The notes: generated from the sequence alone by a model not told the origin. Shown: positions 38,508-47,900, counted from the first letter of the stretch. The stretch is 64,000 bases of DNA from Methyloversatilis sp. (GCA_017984755.1 JAGNYW010000001.1:62001-126000), one strand, 5' to 3'. Program-made: numbers and translations.

Positions 38508-39962
38508 TTACAGCACTTCGGCAGCGTGATCGGCAAGGCGTGACCGTTCTCCGCGCTGCAGCGTCACATGACCACTGTGCGGCCAACCCTTGAAGCGGTC
38601 GACCACATAGGTCAGGCCGGAACTGCCTTCGGTCAGATATGGCGTGTCGATCTGTGCGATGTTCCCCAGACAGATCACCTTCGTGCCCGGACCGGCTCGC
38701 GTGATCAACGTCTTCATCTGTTTCGGCGTGAGGTTCTGCGCCTCGTCGATGATCAGGAACTTGTTCAGGAAGGTCCGGCCGCGCATGAAGTTCAGCGATT
38801 TGACCTTGATGCGGCTGCGGATCAGGTCGAGCGTTGCGGCGCGCCCCCATTCGCCCGAGCCGTTCGGATCATCCGTCTTGTTCAGTACGTCGAGGTTGTC
38901 CTCGAGGGCGCCCATCCACGGCGTCATCTTTTCCTCTTCCGTGCCTGGCAGGAAACCGATGTCTTCGCCGACAGGGACCGTCACGCGAGTCATGATGATT
39001 TCGCTGTAGAGCTTGGTTTCAAGCACCTGTGTGAGGCCGGCGGCAAGCGTGAGCAGGGTCTTGCCGGTACCGGCCTGGCCGAGCAGTGTCACGAAGTCGA
39101 TCTCCGGATCCATCAGCAGGTTGAGCGCGAAATTCTGCTCGCGGTTGCGCGCCAGAATGCCCCATACCGAATTCTTGTGATGGCCGAAATCGATCAGCGT
39201 CTGCAGCACCGCCGTCTTGCCCGAACGTTCGCTGACCAGAGCGTGGAAAGGCTTGTCCTGCTTGGCGCCGGTTTCCCGGTAAACGAATTCGTTGATCAGC
39301 AGGTCAGGGCACAAAGGTCCCTTGACCCGGTACACCGTGCGGCCGTTTTCCTTCCACGATTCTAGATTGCCGCCATGTTCGTCCCAGAACTTCTCCGGCA
39401 GCTCGCGCGTGCCGGTGTAGAGCATGTCGGTGTCTTCGAGCACCTTGTCATTGAAGTAATCCTGCGCCGCCAGTCCGAGCGCACGTGCCTTGATGCGCAT
39501 GTTGATGTCCTTCGACACCAGGATGACTTCGCGGCCCGGGTGCCGTTCGGACAGATGCATCACCACCGCGATGATCTGGTTGTCAGCCTTGCCGATCGGC
39601 AGGCCGATCGGCAGCACACCGTCGATTGCTTCGGTCTGCAGCAGCAGATGCCCGCTCGCCAGATCGCTCGATGCGGTCGCCAGCGGAATGCCCCTTGCGA
39701 TGCTCTCCTCGGCACCGCTGACGATCTCGTCGAGCAGACGGCTGACCTGGCGCGCGTTGCGCGCCACTTCGGTCATGCCCTTCTTGTTGTTGTCCAGTTC
39801 CTCCAGCGTCATGATCGGCACGAAGATGTCGTGCTCCTCGAAGCGGAAGAGGCTCGTCGGATCATGCATCAGCACGTTCGTGTCGAGTACGAACAGCTTG
39901 GTGGTCGCAGCGGATTTGCGTGATCGGCGGGCAGGGGCTGCGGCAGAACGTCGGGTGGTCAT
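38508..39962 (-). CDS. PIN-PhoH fusion ATPase/ribonuclease (YlaK-like)
   Basis: 484 residues. The N-terminal PIN domain (residues about 20-150) has the acidic motif FVLDTNVLMHDPTSLF and LEELDNNKKG. The C-terminal PhoH ATPase has Walker A GQAGTGKTLL and Walker B KFLIIDEAQNLTPKQMKTLI. PhoH2-type proteins couple RNA cleavage by PIN with ATP-driven unwinding. A basic Arg/Ala/Ser-rich N-terminal tail precedes the PIN domain. Located between the peroxiredoxin gene and ohrR on the same strand. Confidence 0.92.
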   Translation of the reverse strand: MTTRRSAAAPARRSRKSAATTKLFVLDTNVLMHDPTSLFRFEEHDIFVPIMTLEELDNNKKGMTEVARNARQVSRLLDEIVSGAEESIARGIPLATASSDLASGHLLLQTEAIDGVLPIGLPIGKADNQIIAVVMHLSERHPGREVILVSKDINMRIKARALGLAAQDYFNDKVLEDTDMLYTGTRELPEKFWDEHGGNLESWKENGRTVYRVKGPLCPDLLINEFVYRETGAKQDKPFHALVSERSGKTAVLQTLIDFGHHKNSVWGILARNREQNFALNLLMDPEIDFVTLLGQAGTGKTLLTLAAGLTQVLETKLYSEIIMTRVTVPVGEDIGFLPGTEEEKMTPWMGALEDNLDVLNKTDDPNGSGEWGRAATLDLIRSRIKVKSLNFMRGRTFLNKFLIIDEAQNLTPKQMKTLITRAGPGTKVICLGNIAQIDTPYLTEGSSGLTYVVDRFKGWPHSGHVTLQRGERSRLADHAAEVL

Positions 39963-39993
39963 GGGGCGTTTTCCGTGTCGTTTTCGACCGGTC

Positions 39994-40446
39994 TCAGAGT
40001 GATTTCACGAAGGCGAGCACTTCGTCGGCATGCCCCGGCACCTTGACGCCACGCCATTCGCGCAGAATCGTGTTGCCGGCGCCGATCACGAACGTGCTGC
40101 GCTCGACGCCGCGCACCTGCTTGCCGTACATGTTCTTCATCTTCATGACGCCGAACACCTGACATGCCTTTTCTTCGGGGTCGGACACCAGTTCGAAGGT
40201 CAGGTCGAGCTTGGACTTGAAGTTAAGGTGGGACTTGATGCTGTCACGCGAAATGCCGATCACCTCGGCGCCTGCCGACAAGAATTGCGCATGCAGGTCA
40301 CGGAACTGCGCGCTTTCCGTGGTGCAGCCCGGCGTGCTGTCCTTGGGATAGAAATAGATCACAAGCGGTCTGGCGGCGGCGGACAGGACGAAATCCTGTC
40401 CCGAAGTCGAAGCCAGCGCGAAATCATCGATCGGGGTGTCGCTCAT
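39994..40446 (-). CDS. bcp: Peroxiredoxin of the BCP/PrxQ family
   Basis: 150 residues from ATG 40446. It reduces hydrogen peroxide and organic peroxides. Peroxidatic Cys41 is in the motif DSTPGCTTES. In 2-Cys PrxQ the resolving Cys lies five residues later; here position 46 is Ala, so this would be a 1-Cys form unless another cysteine acts (one lies in EEKACQVFGV). Catalytic Arg is present in VRGVERSTFVIG. It lies 31 bases from the PhoH gene, same strand. Confidence 0.92.
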   Translation of the reverse strand: MSDTPIDDFALASTSGQDFVLSAAARPLVIYFYPKDSTPGCTTESAQFRDLHAQFLSAGAEVIGISRDSIKSHLNFKSKLDLTFELVSDPEEKACQVFGVMKMKNMYGKQVRGVERSTFVIGAGNTILREWRGVKVPGHADEVLAFVKSL

Positions 40447-40522
40447 CGGAATCTCTTCTCCTTGCATTGCGGTTTCGTGGCGGGGCGACTTTCGGTCCGG
40501 GCACCTGTCCGATGCAGCGTTC

Positions 40523-40906
40523 TCAGGAAGGCGCTTCGGGCTGCATCAGCACGGCGGCCACCGACCGACCTTCGGCGACCAGAATGTTGTAGGTCCGTGC
40601 GGCAGCGAGGGTGTCCATCACTTCGACGCCGATTCCCGCGTCGATGAGCGGACGCAGCAGGGACGGGTGCGGGAACTGCTGCACCGGACCCGTGCCCAGC
40701 AGGATGATCTGTGCCTGCAGCGTCGCAAGCTCCGCAAAATCGCCCGTGTCCAGCTGTTCGATGCTTGCTGCCCCCCAGCCTTCCAGCAGAACGCCGGGGC
40801 CGAGCACGATGGTGCGGGTAAGCCTGCGATCGCCGACCTGCAGGTATCCGTCACCGAATCCGGTGACGAGGTATGTGGCCTGGAGCGGGTTCTGATGCAG
40901 CTTCAC
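40523..40906 (-). CDS. Mth938-like (DUF498) domain protein
   Basis: 127 residues from GTG 40906, starting VKLHQNPLQATYLVTGFGDG; the frame is open to 40990. The sequence ILLGTGPVQQFPHPSLLRPL and YNILVAEGRSVAAVLM are typical of the Mth938-like fold found in many bacteria and in the mitochondrial factor NDUFAF3. No catalytic role is established. Transcribed with bcp and phoH in the same direction, divergent from the aminotransferase. Confidence 0.85.
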   Translation of the reverse strand: MKLHQNPLQATYLVTGFGDGYLQVGDRRLTRTIVLGPGVLLEGWGAASIEQLDTGDFAELATLQAQIILLGTGPVQQFPHPSLLRPLIDAGIGVEVMDTLAAARTYNILVAEGRSVAAVLMQPEAPS

Positions 40907-40962
40907 GGTTGATTCGGTCTGGAGTGATCGGGAAGTCCGTCGGCACGGCTGCCTTGCCAGCT

Positions 40963-40991
40963 TTGCCCTGCCTTCGACGGTCGCATACAAT
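40963..40991 (+). promoter_or_regulatory. Candidate promoter of the aminotransferase-hom operon
   Basis: TTGCCC (40963-40968) and TACAAT (40986-40991), spacing 17 bases, 75 bases before the aminotransferase start codon. Confidence 0.6.
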
Positions 40992-41066
40992 CATATCTTT
41001 TTTCGCAAGCGGACAAAGCTGTCCGAGCGACGGCCTGCCGAGAGATGCGGCCTCGCTGCATTCTTC

Positions 41067-42338
41067 ATGACCCGTCATTCATCCAACGCCTCTTCAGACT
41101 CAGCCATCGTGCATCCTCCGGTCACCAAATCATCCAAGCTCGCCAACGTCTGCTACGACATCCGGGGTCCCGTGCTCGCCCGGGCCCGGCAGATGGAAGA
41201 AGAAGGCCAGCGCGTCATCAAGCTGAACATCGGCAACCTCGCACCCTTCGGCTTCGAAGCGCCGGAGGAAATCGTGCAGGACGTGATCCGCAATCTGCCG
41301 GATGCATCCGGCTACACGGATTCGCGTGGCATGTTCGCGCCGCGCAAGGCCATCATGCAGTACAGCCAGGAAAAGCGGATTCCGGGTGTGGGCGTCGACG
41401 ACATCTTCATCGGGAACGGCGCATCCGAACTCATCGTGATGGCGATGCAGGGTTTGCTCAACAGCGGCGACGAGGTGCTGGTGCCGGCACCCGACTACCC
41501 GCTCTGGACGGCGGCCGTCACGCTGGCCGGCGGCACTGCCCGTCACTACATCTGCGATGAAGGTGCCGACTGGATGCCCGATCTGGCCGACATACGCGCC
41601 AAGATCACGCCGAGCACCCGCGCCATCGTCATCATCAACCCGAACAACCCGACCGGTGCGCTCTACTCTGACGCGCTGCTGCTCGATCTGGTCCAGATCG
41701 CGCGCGAGCACAACCTGATCGTGTTCGCGGACGAAATCTACGACAAGACGCTGTACGACGGCGCCACGCACACGTCGATCGCCTCGCTGGCCGACGACCT
41801 CCTGTTCGTCACCTTCAATGGTCTGTCGAAGAATTACCGTGCCTGCGGCTACCGCGCCGGCTGGATGGTGGTATCCGGCGACAAGCGGCATGCACGCGAC
41901 TACATCGACGGCCTGAACATGCTGGCGTCGATGCGCCTGTGTTCCAACGTACCAGGCCAGTTCGCGATCCAGACTGCGCTCGGCGGCTATCAGACAATCA
42001 ACGACCTGGTGGCGCCCGGCGGGCGACTTGCGCGCCAGCGTGATACAGCCTGGGAACTGCTCACGCAGATTCCCGGCGTGAGCTGCGTCAAGCCGCGGGC
42101 CTCGCTCTATCTGTTCCCGCGCCTCGATCCGAATGTCTACAAGATCGAAGATGACCAGCGCTTCATTCTCGAGCTGCTTGAAGAACAGCGCGTGCTGCTG
42201 GTGCAGGGAACCGGATTCAACTGGCCGCGGCCGGATCACTTCCGCGTGGTGTTCCTGCCGCACGAAGATGACCTGCGCGAAGCGATCGGTCGCATCGCGC
42301 GCTTTCTGGATGGTTACCGGAAGCGTCATGGCAGCTGA
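41067..42338 (+). CDS. alaA: Pyridoxal-phosphate aminotransferase, alanine-synthesising (AlaA-like)
   Basis: 423 residues. Fold-type I class I aminotransferase. The Schiff-base lysine is in GLSKNYRACGYRAGW; INPNNPTGALYS and FADEIYDKTLYDG complete the PLP site. The overall sequence, with start SSKLANVCYDIRGPVLARAR, matches AlaA (YfbQ), which makes alanine from pyruvate and glutamate. First gene of an operon with GNAT and hom, as in related Betaproteobacteria. The N-terminal 20 residues are not conserved. Confidence 0.9.
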   Translation: MTRHSSNASSDSAIVHPPVTKSSKLANVCYDIRGPVLARARQMEEEGQRVIKLNIGNLAPFGFEAPEEIVQDVIRNLPDASGYTDSRGMFAPRKAIMQYSQEKRIPGVGVDDIFIGNGASELIVMAMQGLLNSGDEVLVPAPDYPLWTAAVTLAGGTARHYICDEGADWMPDLADIRAKITPSTRAIVIINPNNPTGALYSDALLLDLVQIAREHNLIVFADEIYDKTLYDGATHTSIASLADDLLFVTFNGLSKNYRACGYRAGWMVVSGDKRHARDYIDGLNMLASMRLCSNVPGQFAIQTALGGYQTINDLVAPGGRLARQRDTAWELLTQIPGVSCVKPRASLYLFPRLDPNVYKIEDDQRFILELLEEQRVLLVQGTGFNWPRPDHFRVVFLPHEDDLREAIGRIARFLDGYRKRHGS

Positions 42339-42816
42339 GGTAAAGGTCGTCCGCGTCGCTGCGTCGCGGACGGTGCTGGAACCCGACTGGCTTGCGCGCG
42401 CCGAACCGGTGCATAGGGAGCTGCGGCCCGATCTCCCCGGAGACTACGCGCAGACGATGCAGCGCATCGTTGCGGACGGCGGCGACATGGTGGCGGCCGT
42501 GGCGGGCGACTGCGTGGTGGGCGTTGCCGTTTTCCGCAGCTACCGCAACACGGCAAACGGCGTCCACTTCTACGTAGATGACCTGGTCACTGCGGCGGCG
42601 TCGCGATCGCGGCGCGTAGGCCGACTTCTGCTCGACTGGCTGGCGGATGAGGCGCAGAGGCGCGGTGCAACGCGTCTGCGGCTCGATTCGGGCACGCAGC
42701 GCATCGATGCGCATCGCTTCTACCATCGCGAAGGCATGCACATCGCCTGTTTTCATTTTTCGCGGAATCTGGCCCCGGCCGTTCCGCAGACACCACTCGA
42801 CGACACGACAAGGTAA
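42328..42816 (+). CDS. GNAT-family N-acetyltransferase
   Basis: 162 residues from ATG 42328, overlapping the aminotransferase gene by 11 bases. The acetyl-CoA-binding region is VDDLVTAAASRSRRVGRLLL and the C-terminal strand IDAHRFYHREGMHIACFHFS is typical of GNAT enzymes. Substrate unknown. It is three bases from hom, so the three genes share translation and transcription. Confidence 0.85.
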   Translation: MAAEVKVVRVAASRTVLEPDWLARAEPVHRELRPDLPGDYAQTMQRIVADGGDMVAAVAGDCVVGVAVFRSYRNTANGVHFYVDDLVTAAASRSRRVGRLLLDWLADEAQRRGATRLRLDSGTQRIDAHRFYHREGMHIACFHFSRNLAPAVPQTPLDDTTR

Positions 42817-42819
42817 AGC

Positions 42820-44133
42820 ATGAAACCCATCAACGTAGGCCTGCTCGGCATCGGCACCGTAGGCGGCGGCACCTGGACGGTGCTCACGCGAAACCAGGAA
42901 GAAATCACCCGTCGCGCGGGGCGCCCGATCCAGATCACCGTCGTGGCCGATCGCGATACCGAGCGCGCAAAGGCGCTGACCGGCGGCGCAGCGAAGGTGA
43001 CCGCCGATGCGTTCGACGTGGTGCGTGACCCGGACATCGACATCGTGGTCGAACTGATCGGCGGTTACACCATCGCGAAGGAACTGGTGCTCGAGGCGAT
43101 TGCACACGGCAAGCATGTCGTGACCGCCAACAAGGCGCTGCTGGCGGTTCACGGGCAGGAAATCTTCGCGGCGGCGCAGGCCAAGGGCGTAATGGTGGCG
43201 TTCGAAGCCGCAGTGGCGGGGGGCATCCCGATCATCAAGGCGGTGCGCGAAGGTCTGACGGCAAACCGCATCGAGTGGGTCGCCGGCATCATCAACGGCA
43301 CCACGAATTACATCCTGTCGGAAATGCGTGACAAGGGACTTGCCTTCGACGAAGCGCTGGCCGACGCACAGCGGCTCGGTTACGCGGAGGCTGATCCGAC
43401 CTTCGATATCGAAGGTGTCGATGCCGCGCACAAGATCACCTTGCTGGCGGCCATCGCCTTCGGCATTCCGGTGCAGTTCGACCGTGTACATATAGAAGGC
43501 ATCACCAAACTGACGGCAGACGACATCCGTTACGCCGAAGCGCTTGGCTATCGCATCAAGCTGCTGGGCATCACCAAGCGCAAGGCCGATGGCTTCGAGT
43601 TGCGCGTGCATCCGACGCTGATTCCGACCAAGCGCTTGATCGCCAATGTGGAAGGCGTGATGAATGCGGTGGTGGTCAAGGGCGACGCAGTGGGCGCCAC
43701 GCTTTATTACGGACGTGGCGCCGGCGCCGAGCCGACCGCCAGTTCGGTGATCGCCGACCTGGTCGACGTGACGCGGCTGCATACCGCGGATCCTGAACAT
43801 CGCGTGCCGCACCTTGCGTTCCGAGCCGACCAGCTTTCCGATACGCCGATCCTGCCGATCAGCGAAGTCGAGAGCGCCTACTACCTGCGCCTGCGCGTGC
43901 AGGACAGACCGGGCGTGCTGGCCGACATCACGCGCATCCTCGCCGATCAGGGCATCAGCATCGATGCCATGCTGCAGAAGGAACCGTCGGAAGGCGAGCA
44001 TCAGGCGAACATCATCATCCTTACCCACGTGACGCGCGAAAAGCACGTCGATGCGGCGATTGTCCGCATCGAGGCGCTGGACAGCACGGTCGGCAGCGTC
44101 ACCCGCCTGCGTCTGGAAGAACTGAACGGCTGA
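42820..44133 (+). CDS. hom: Homoserine dehydrogenase
   Basis: 437 residues. NAD(P)-dependent reduction of aspartate semialdehyde to homoserine. Nucleotide-binding motif VGLLGIGTVGGGTW, catalytic region GIINGTTNYILSEM and EADPTFDIEGVDAAHKITLL, and a C-terminal ACT domain (LRVQDRPGVLADITRILADQ) for threonine feedback. Shine-Dalgarno AAGG overlaps the GNAT stop. thrC follows 1.4 kb downstream, separated by an opposing gene. Confidence 0.97.
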   Translation: MKPINVGLLGIGTVGGGTWTVLTRNQEEITRRAGRPIQITVVADRDTERAKALTGGAAKVTADAFDVVRDPDIDIVVELIGGYTIAKELVLEAIAHGKHVVTANKALLAVHGQEIFAAAQAKGVMVAFEAAVAGGIPIIKAVREGLTANRIEWVAGIINGTTNYILSEMRDKGLAFDEALADAQRLGYAEADPTFDIEGVDAAHKITLLAAIAFGIPVQFDRVHIEGITKLTADDIRYAEALGYRIKLLGITKRKADGFELRVHPTLIPTKRLIANVEGVMNAVVVKGDAVGATLYYGRGAGAEPTASSVIADLVDVTRLHTADPEHRVPHLAFRADQLSDTPILPISEVESAYYLRLRVQDRPGVLADITRILADQGISIDAMLQKEPSEGEHQANIIILTHVTREKHVDAAIVRIEALDSTVGSVTRLRLEELNG

Positions 44134-44146
44134 TTCGGCCGTTCAG
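44122..44146. terminator. Hairpin spanning both stop codons of convergent genes
   Basis: CTGAACGGC (44122-44130) pairs with GCCGTTCAG (44138-44146 region; G at 44138) to give a 9-base stem with a 7-base loop that contains the hom stop codon, while the stop of the opposing gene lies in the right arm. No T-run on either side. Confidence 0.5.
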
Positions 44147-45318
44147 CCGGCGTGCATCGCATCGGCCAGCGCGATGCGGTGATACAGCGCGGCCACCAGA
44201 TCGGCACGCCCCAGCGTGCCGACCAGGCGGTCGGCGCTGTTGATGACCGGTACGGCGGGCTGACGCCCGCTTGCCATCGCCTCCGCGACCGCGGCAACGC
44301 CCTCGTTCTTGCGCGCCACCAGCAGGCCGTCGCGTGCGTCGCGCATGACCTGTCCGACCACCTCCGGCTTGTCCGAATGGGCCTGCTGCACACGGCCCAG
44401 CAGTTGACGGAGTGAATCCCGCATCGAGCGGTCGTCCGCCGGCGACACGTGCAGCAGGAAATCCTCTAGTACGAGCAGCCCGATCACCCGCCGGCTGCGG
44501 TCGATCACGGGCAGCGCATCGACCCGCAGCCGGCGCATCATCAGCCAGGCATCCGCGAGCGGTGTGGCGAATTCGACGGCCGGTACCGGCGTCACACGCT
44601 CGATCAGATCGCCGCAGCGCAGCATGTGCGTGCGCTCGAAGGCCTTTCGCATCGTGCGTTGATACAGATTGACCAGGTCGTCCTCGCGCACATCGAGAAA
44701 GCCTTCGATCTCGCCGAGCGCCGCTTCGAGATCCTTGTGCGTGATGGCGTCGGGCGCCCGGTGATCACGCCGCTGCTGCGCGGCGGGTGGTGTGCCCTGA
44801 GGATAATGCCGGCCCGGAATCAGGTTGTTCACCACCATGACGGCGACCATGACGGCGATCGTGTTGGCCATGGCAGCCAGCATGCCCGGCGCGAACGCTG
44901 CACCTTCGACTGCCGCCATGGCCATGGTCAGCGCCATGGCGCCGGCCGGCGGGTGCAGGCAGCGCGCCAAGGCGGTCAGCCAGATCGATGCGGCCAGCGC
45001 GATGGCCACTACCCACGGGCCTGCAGGCAGCCAGTATCCGCATGCATAACCGAGGGGGGCGGAGATCATCAGGCCGCCGATGATGGACCAAGGCTGCGCC
45101 AGCGGACTGTGCGGCAGCATGAACACGATGATGGAGGTGGCGCCGATCGGCGCAAGCAGGCGCTTTTCATCCGGTGCGAGGGGCAGTACGAAGAGCACGC
45201 CCTCGAACAGCAGCAGGCCCAGAAAGCCGGCGATCGTGCTGCGCCAGCGTTCATCGCGCGTCATCGGCGGAGCGTCGGACACAAGGTGGCGGCGCAGCAG
45301 ATCGATCAGGCCGTTCAT
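44143..45318 (-). CDS. HPP-family membrane protein with two CBS domains
   Basis: 391 residues from ATG 45318; starts at 45375 and 45393 are also possible. Four hydrophobic helices at about residues 30-165 carry the family motif LHPPAGAMAL. The soluble C-terminus has two CBS domains (VTPVPAVEFATPLADAWLMM and VGQVMRDARDGLLVARKNEG), which usually bind adenine nucleotides. HPP proteins have been linked to nitrite transport in plants and cyanobacteria; the bacterial role is not settled. It separates hom from thrC and is transcribed against both. Confidence 0.87.
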   Translation of the reverse strand: MNGLIDLLRRHLVSDAPPMTRDERWRSTIAGFLGLLLFEGVLFVLPLAPDEKRLLAPIGATSIIVFMLPHSPLAQPWSIIGGLMISAPLGYACGYWLPAGPWVVAIALAASIWLTALARCLHPPAGAMALTMAMAAVEGAAFAPGMLAAMANTIAVMVAVMVVNNLIPGRHYPQGTPPAAQQRRDHRAPDAITHKDLEAALGEIEGFLDVREDDLVNLYQRTMRKAFERTHMLRCGDLIERVTPVPAVEFATPLADAWLMMRRLRVDALPVIDRSRRVIGLLVLEDFLLHVSPADDRSMRDSLRQLLGRVQQAHSDKPEVVGQVMRDARDGLLVARKNEGVAAVAEAMASGRQPAVPVINSADRLVGTLGRADLVAALYHRIALADAMHAG

Positions 45319-45491
45319 CGGTGGCTCGCGCAAAGTCGCAAGTCTAGCGCTGCGCCCCACGATGGTGCGTTTCATGTCGGCATAACCGGCCATCAGCGAA
45401 CGGACCGGTTGCGGCGCTGTGATAAATTGTGACCCCTTGCGCCGGCTCTGAAAGATGGCCCTGCGCGCTTTCCTGACTGATATTGAATCCG

Positions 45492-46937
45492 ATGCGCGAC
45501 GCGATGTATTACGTATCCACCCGCGGCCAGGCGCCGCAGAAGCGCTTCACCGACATCCTGCTGGGCGGCCTGATGGACGACGGTGGTCTCGCGATGCCGG
45601 TCAAGTACCCGACATTCAGTCGCGCCGACCTCGATGCGATGCGTGGCATGGACTATCGTCAGCTCGCATTTGCGGTTCTTTCGCGTTTCGCCGACGACAT
45701 TCCGCCGGATGACCTGCGTGCGCTGATCGATCGCACCTACCAGCCGGAGGTCTATTGCAACACCGTGTCCGGCTCCGACGCCAACGAAATCACGCCGCTC
45801 TGCACGCTGGAAAGCGATCTGCACCTGCTTGAACTGTCCAACGGCCCGACGCTGGCGTTCAAGGACATGGCGATGCAGCTGCTCGGCAACCTGTTCGAGT
45901 ACGCGCTCGAGCGGAGCGGGGCGGAACTGAACATCTTCGGCGCCACGTCGGGCGACACCGGCTCAAGCGCCGAGTACGCGATGCGCGGCAAGCACGGCGT
46001 GCGCGTGTTCATGCTGTCGCCGCATCTGAAGATGAGCCGTTTCCAGACGGCCCAGATGTTCAGCCTGCAGGATCCGAACATCTTCAACATTGCGGTGCGC
46101 GGCGTGTTCGATGATTGCCAGGATATGGTCAAGGCGGTGTCGAACGATCTCGAATTCAAGGCGAAATACCGCATCGGCACCGTGAACTCGATCAACTGGG
46201 CGCGCGTGTCGGCGCAGGTCGTCTACTACTTCAAGGGATACTTTGCCGCCACGCGCAGCAACGACGAGCAGGCCAGCTTCACCGTGCCGTCGGGCAACTT
46301 CGGCAATGTCTGCGCCGGCCACATCGCCCGCATGATGGGCCTTCCGATCCGCCATCTGGTCGTGGCCACGAACGAAAACGACGTGCTCGACGAGTTCTTC
46401 CGCACCGGCATCTATCGGCCGCGCGCCACGGCCGAAACGCTGCACACCACCAGCCCTTCGATGGATATTTCCAAGGCCAGCAATTTCGAACGTTTCATCT
46501 TCGACCTGACCGGCCGCGATGCCGGACAGGTCCGGGCGATGTGGGGCGAGGTCGATCGCGGCCGCCCATTCGATCTGTCGGGTTCGCCGCTGTTCGGTCG
46601 GGTTGCGTCGGAGTATGGATTCCAGTCGGGTTCCGGCAATCACGCGCATCGCCTTGCGACCATGCGTCTGGCGCATCAGCGCTGGGGGCGGGCCATCGAC
46701 ACGCATACGGCCGATGGTCTGAAGGTCGCGCTCGAACTGCGCGAACCCGGTGTACCGATGATCGTGCTGGAAACGGCACTGCCCGCAAAATTCGCGGAAA
46801 CCGTGGTCGAGGCACTGGGCAGCGAACCGGTCCGTCCCGTCGGCATGGAACACCTCGAATCGCTGCCGCAGCGCTTCGAGGTCATGGACGCGGACGTTGC
46901 CGCGATGAAGGCGTACATCGCGCGCAACGTTGTGTAG
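45492..46937 (+). CDS. thrC: Threonine synthase
   Basis: 481 residues from ATG 45492; TTG 45483 and ATG 45504 are alternatives, the latter giving MYYVSTRGQAPQK as in other family members. PLP enzyme that turns O-phosphohomoserine into threonine. The PLP lysine is in SNGPTLAFKDMAMQLLG; ATSGDTGSSAEYAMRGKHG binds the phosphate. Long type, as in Gram-negative bacteria. No clear Shine-Dalgarno. Confidence 0.96.
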   Translation: MRDAMYYVSTRGQAPQKRFTDILLGGLMDDGGLAMPVKYPTFSRADLDAMRGMDYRQLAFAVLSRFADDIPPDDLRALIDRTYQPEVYCNTVSGSDANEITPLCTLESDLHLLELSNGPTLAFKDMAMQLLGNLFEYALERSGAELNIFGATSGDTGSSAEYAMRGKHGVRVFMLSPHLKMSRFQTAQMFSLQDPNIFNIAVRGVFDDCQDMVKAVSNDLEFKAKYRIGTVNSINWARVSAQVVYYFKGYFAATRSNDEQASFTVPSGNFGNVCAGHIARMMGLPIRHLVVATNENDVLDEFFRTGIYRPRATAETLHTTSPSMDISKASNFERFIFDLTGRDAGQVRAMWGEVDRGRPFDLSGSPLFGRVASEYGFQSGSGNHAHRLATMRLAHQRWGRAIDTHTADGLKVALELREPGVPMIVLETALPAKFAETVVEALGSEPVRPVGMEHLESLPQRFEVMDADVAAMKAYIARNVV

Positions 46938-47042
46938 ACCGGGCTTCATGAGGGCGCCGGCAGGGTCAAGTCCACCGGCCCCCGTGCCGTAAATCCAGAC
47001 ATTGAATCAGCTGCACGCTTTCGTGTGCCACGGAGAAATGTC

Positions 47043-47900
47043 ATGGGTGAGCCGGTAAACGAATCGCTTGAAGCGTTGCAGAGGCTTTCGGCCGAACTTG
47101 AATCGGGCGACATCGTCTTTCCCACCAGTATCGATGTGTCCCTGCGCATCCGCCAGGCGCTTGAAAACCCGGACATCAACATCAACGAAGTATCGCGGCT
47201 GGTGAGTGCCGAACCGGTACTCAGCGCCAAGGCGATCCGCCTTGCCAATTCGGTTGCCTACAACAGAAGCGGCAATGAAATCAGTGACGTACGCACAGCC
47301 GTCAACCGCGTGGGTACGGAACCGATCCGCATGCTGACGATGTCGCTCATCGTGCGGCAGATGGTCGATGCGCGCGCCGACGAACGTCTGAGGGTGCTCA
47401 CGCACGATCTCTGGCGCCATACGATCCATGTTTCGGCGCTGAGCTTCGTGATTGCCCGCAGATTGTCGCGGTTGAATCCTGATGCCGCGATGTTCGCCGG
47501 TCTGGTGCACGAAATAGGTCAGTTCTACCTGCTGGCCAGGGCGTCGGCCTTCCCCGCGCTGCTGCAGCGCGAGGCGGAACTCGGCGGACTCATGTACAGC
47601 TTCAGTCACAGTGTCGGGCGTGCCGTGCTGGAGTCGCTGAAGGTACCCGAACAGATCGTCACTGCAGTCGACGATTCGGCCATAGAAGGTGCCGTGGTGC
47701 CGCCGCGGACGCTGGCCGATGTATTGTTTCTGGCGGAAAGCATGGCTGCCTTTCCCAATCCTTTCAGCAACGCATCGCCGGCGGAGGAAAGCCTGCTGGC
47801 TGATGTTGCCACCTCGGACATCGACAACGAAACACTCGAAGCGGTAGTTGCCGAATCGAAGGAAGAGATTGATTCCATCATTTCCACCCTGCAGATTTGA
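47043..47900 (+). CDS. HDOD-domain signalling protein
   Basis: 285 residues from ATG 47043 with GGAG at 47032-47035. The HDOD domain (about residues 25-220) includes FPTSIDVSLRIRQALENPDI, ANSVAYNRSGNEISDVRTAV and MFAGLVHEIGQFYLLARAS. HDOD proteins are non-catalytic or degenerate HD-type domains used in signalling, motility and cyclic-di-GMP-linked pathways. It has no attached GGDEF or EAL domain. The c-di-GMP riboswitch follows 55 bases downstream, so the two may share a signal, by position only. Confidence 0.9.
   Translation: MGEPVNESLEALQRLSAELESGDIVFPTSIDVSLRIRQALENPDININEVSRLVSAEPVLSAKAIRLANSVAYNRSGNEISDVRTAVNRVGTEPIRMLTMSLIVRQMVDARADERLRVLTHDLWRHTIHVSALSFVIARRLSRLNPDAAMFAGLVHEIGQFYLLARASAFPALLQREAELGGLMYSFSHSVGRAVLESLKVPEQIVTAVDDSAIEGAVVPPRTLADVLFLAESMAAFPNPFSNASPAEESLLADVATSDIDNETLEAVVAESKEEIDSIISTLQI

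Noticed and set aside
42217..44046. 609-residue minus-strand open frame opposite hom
   Set aside because: Same cause; hom on the plus strand is unambiguous.
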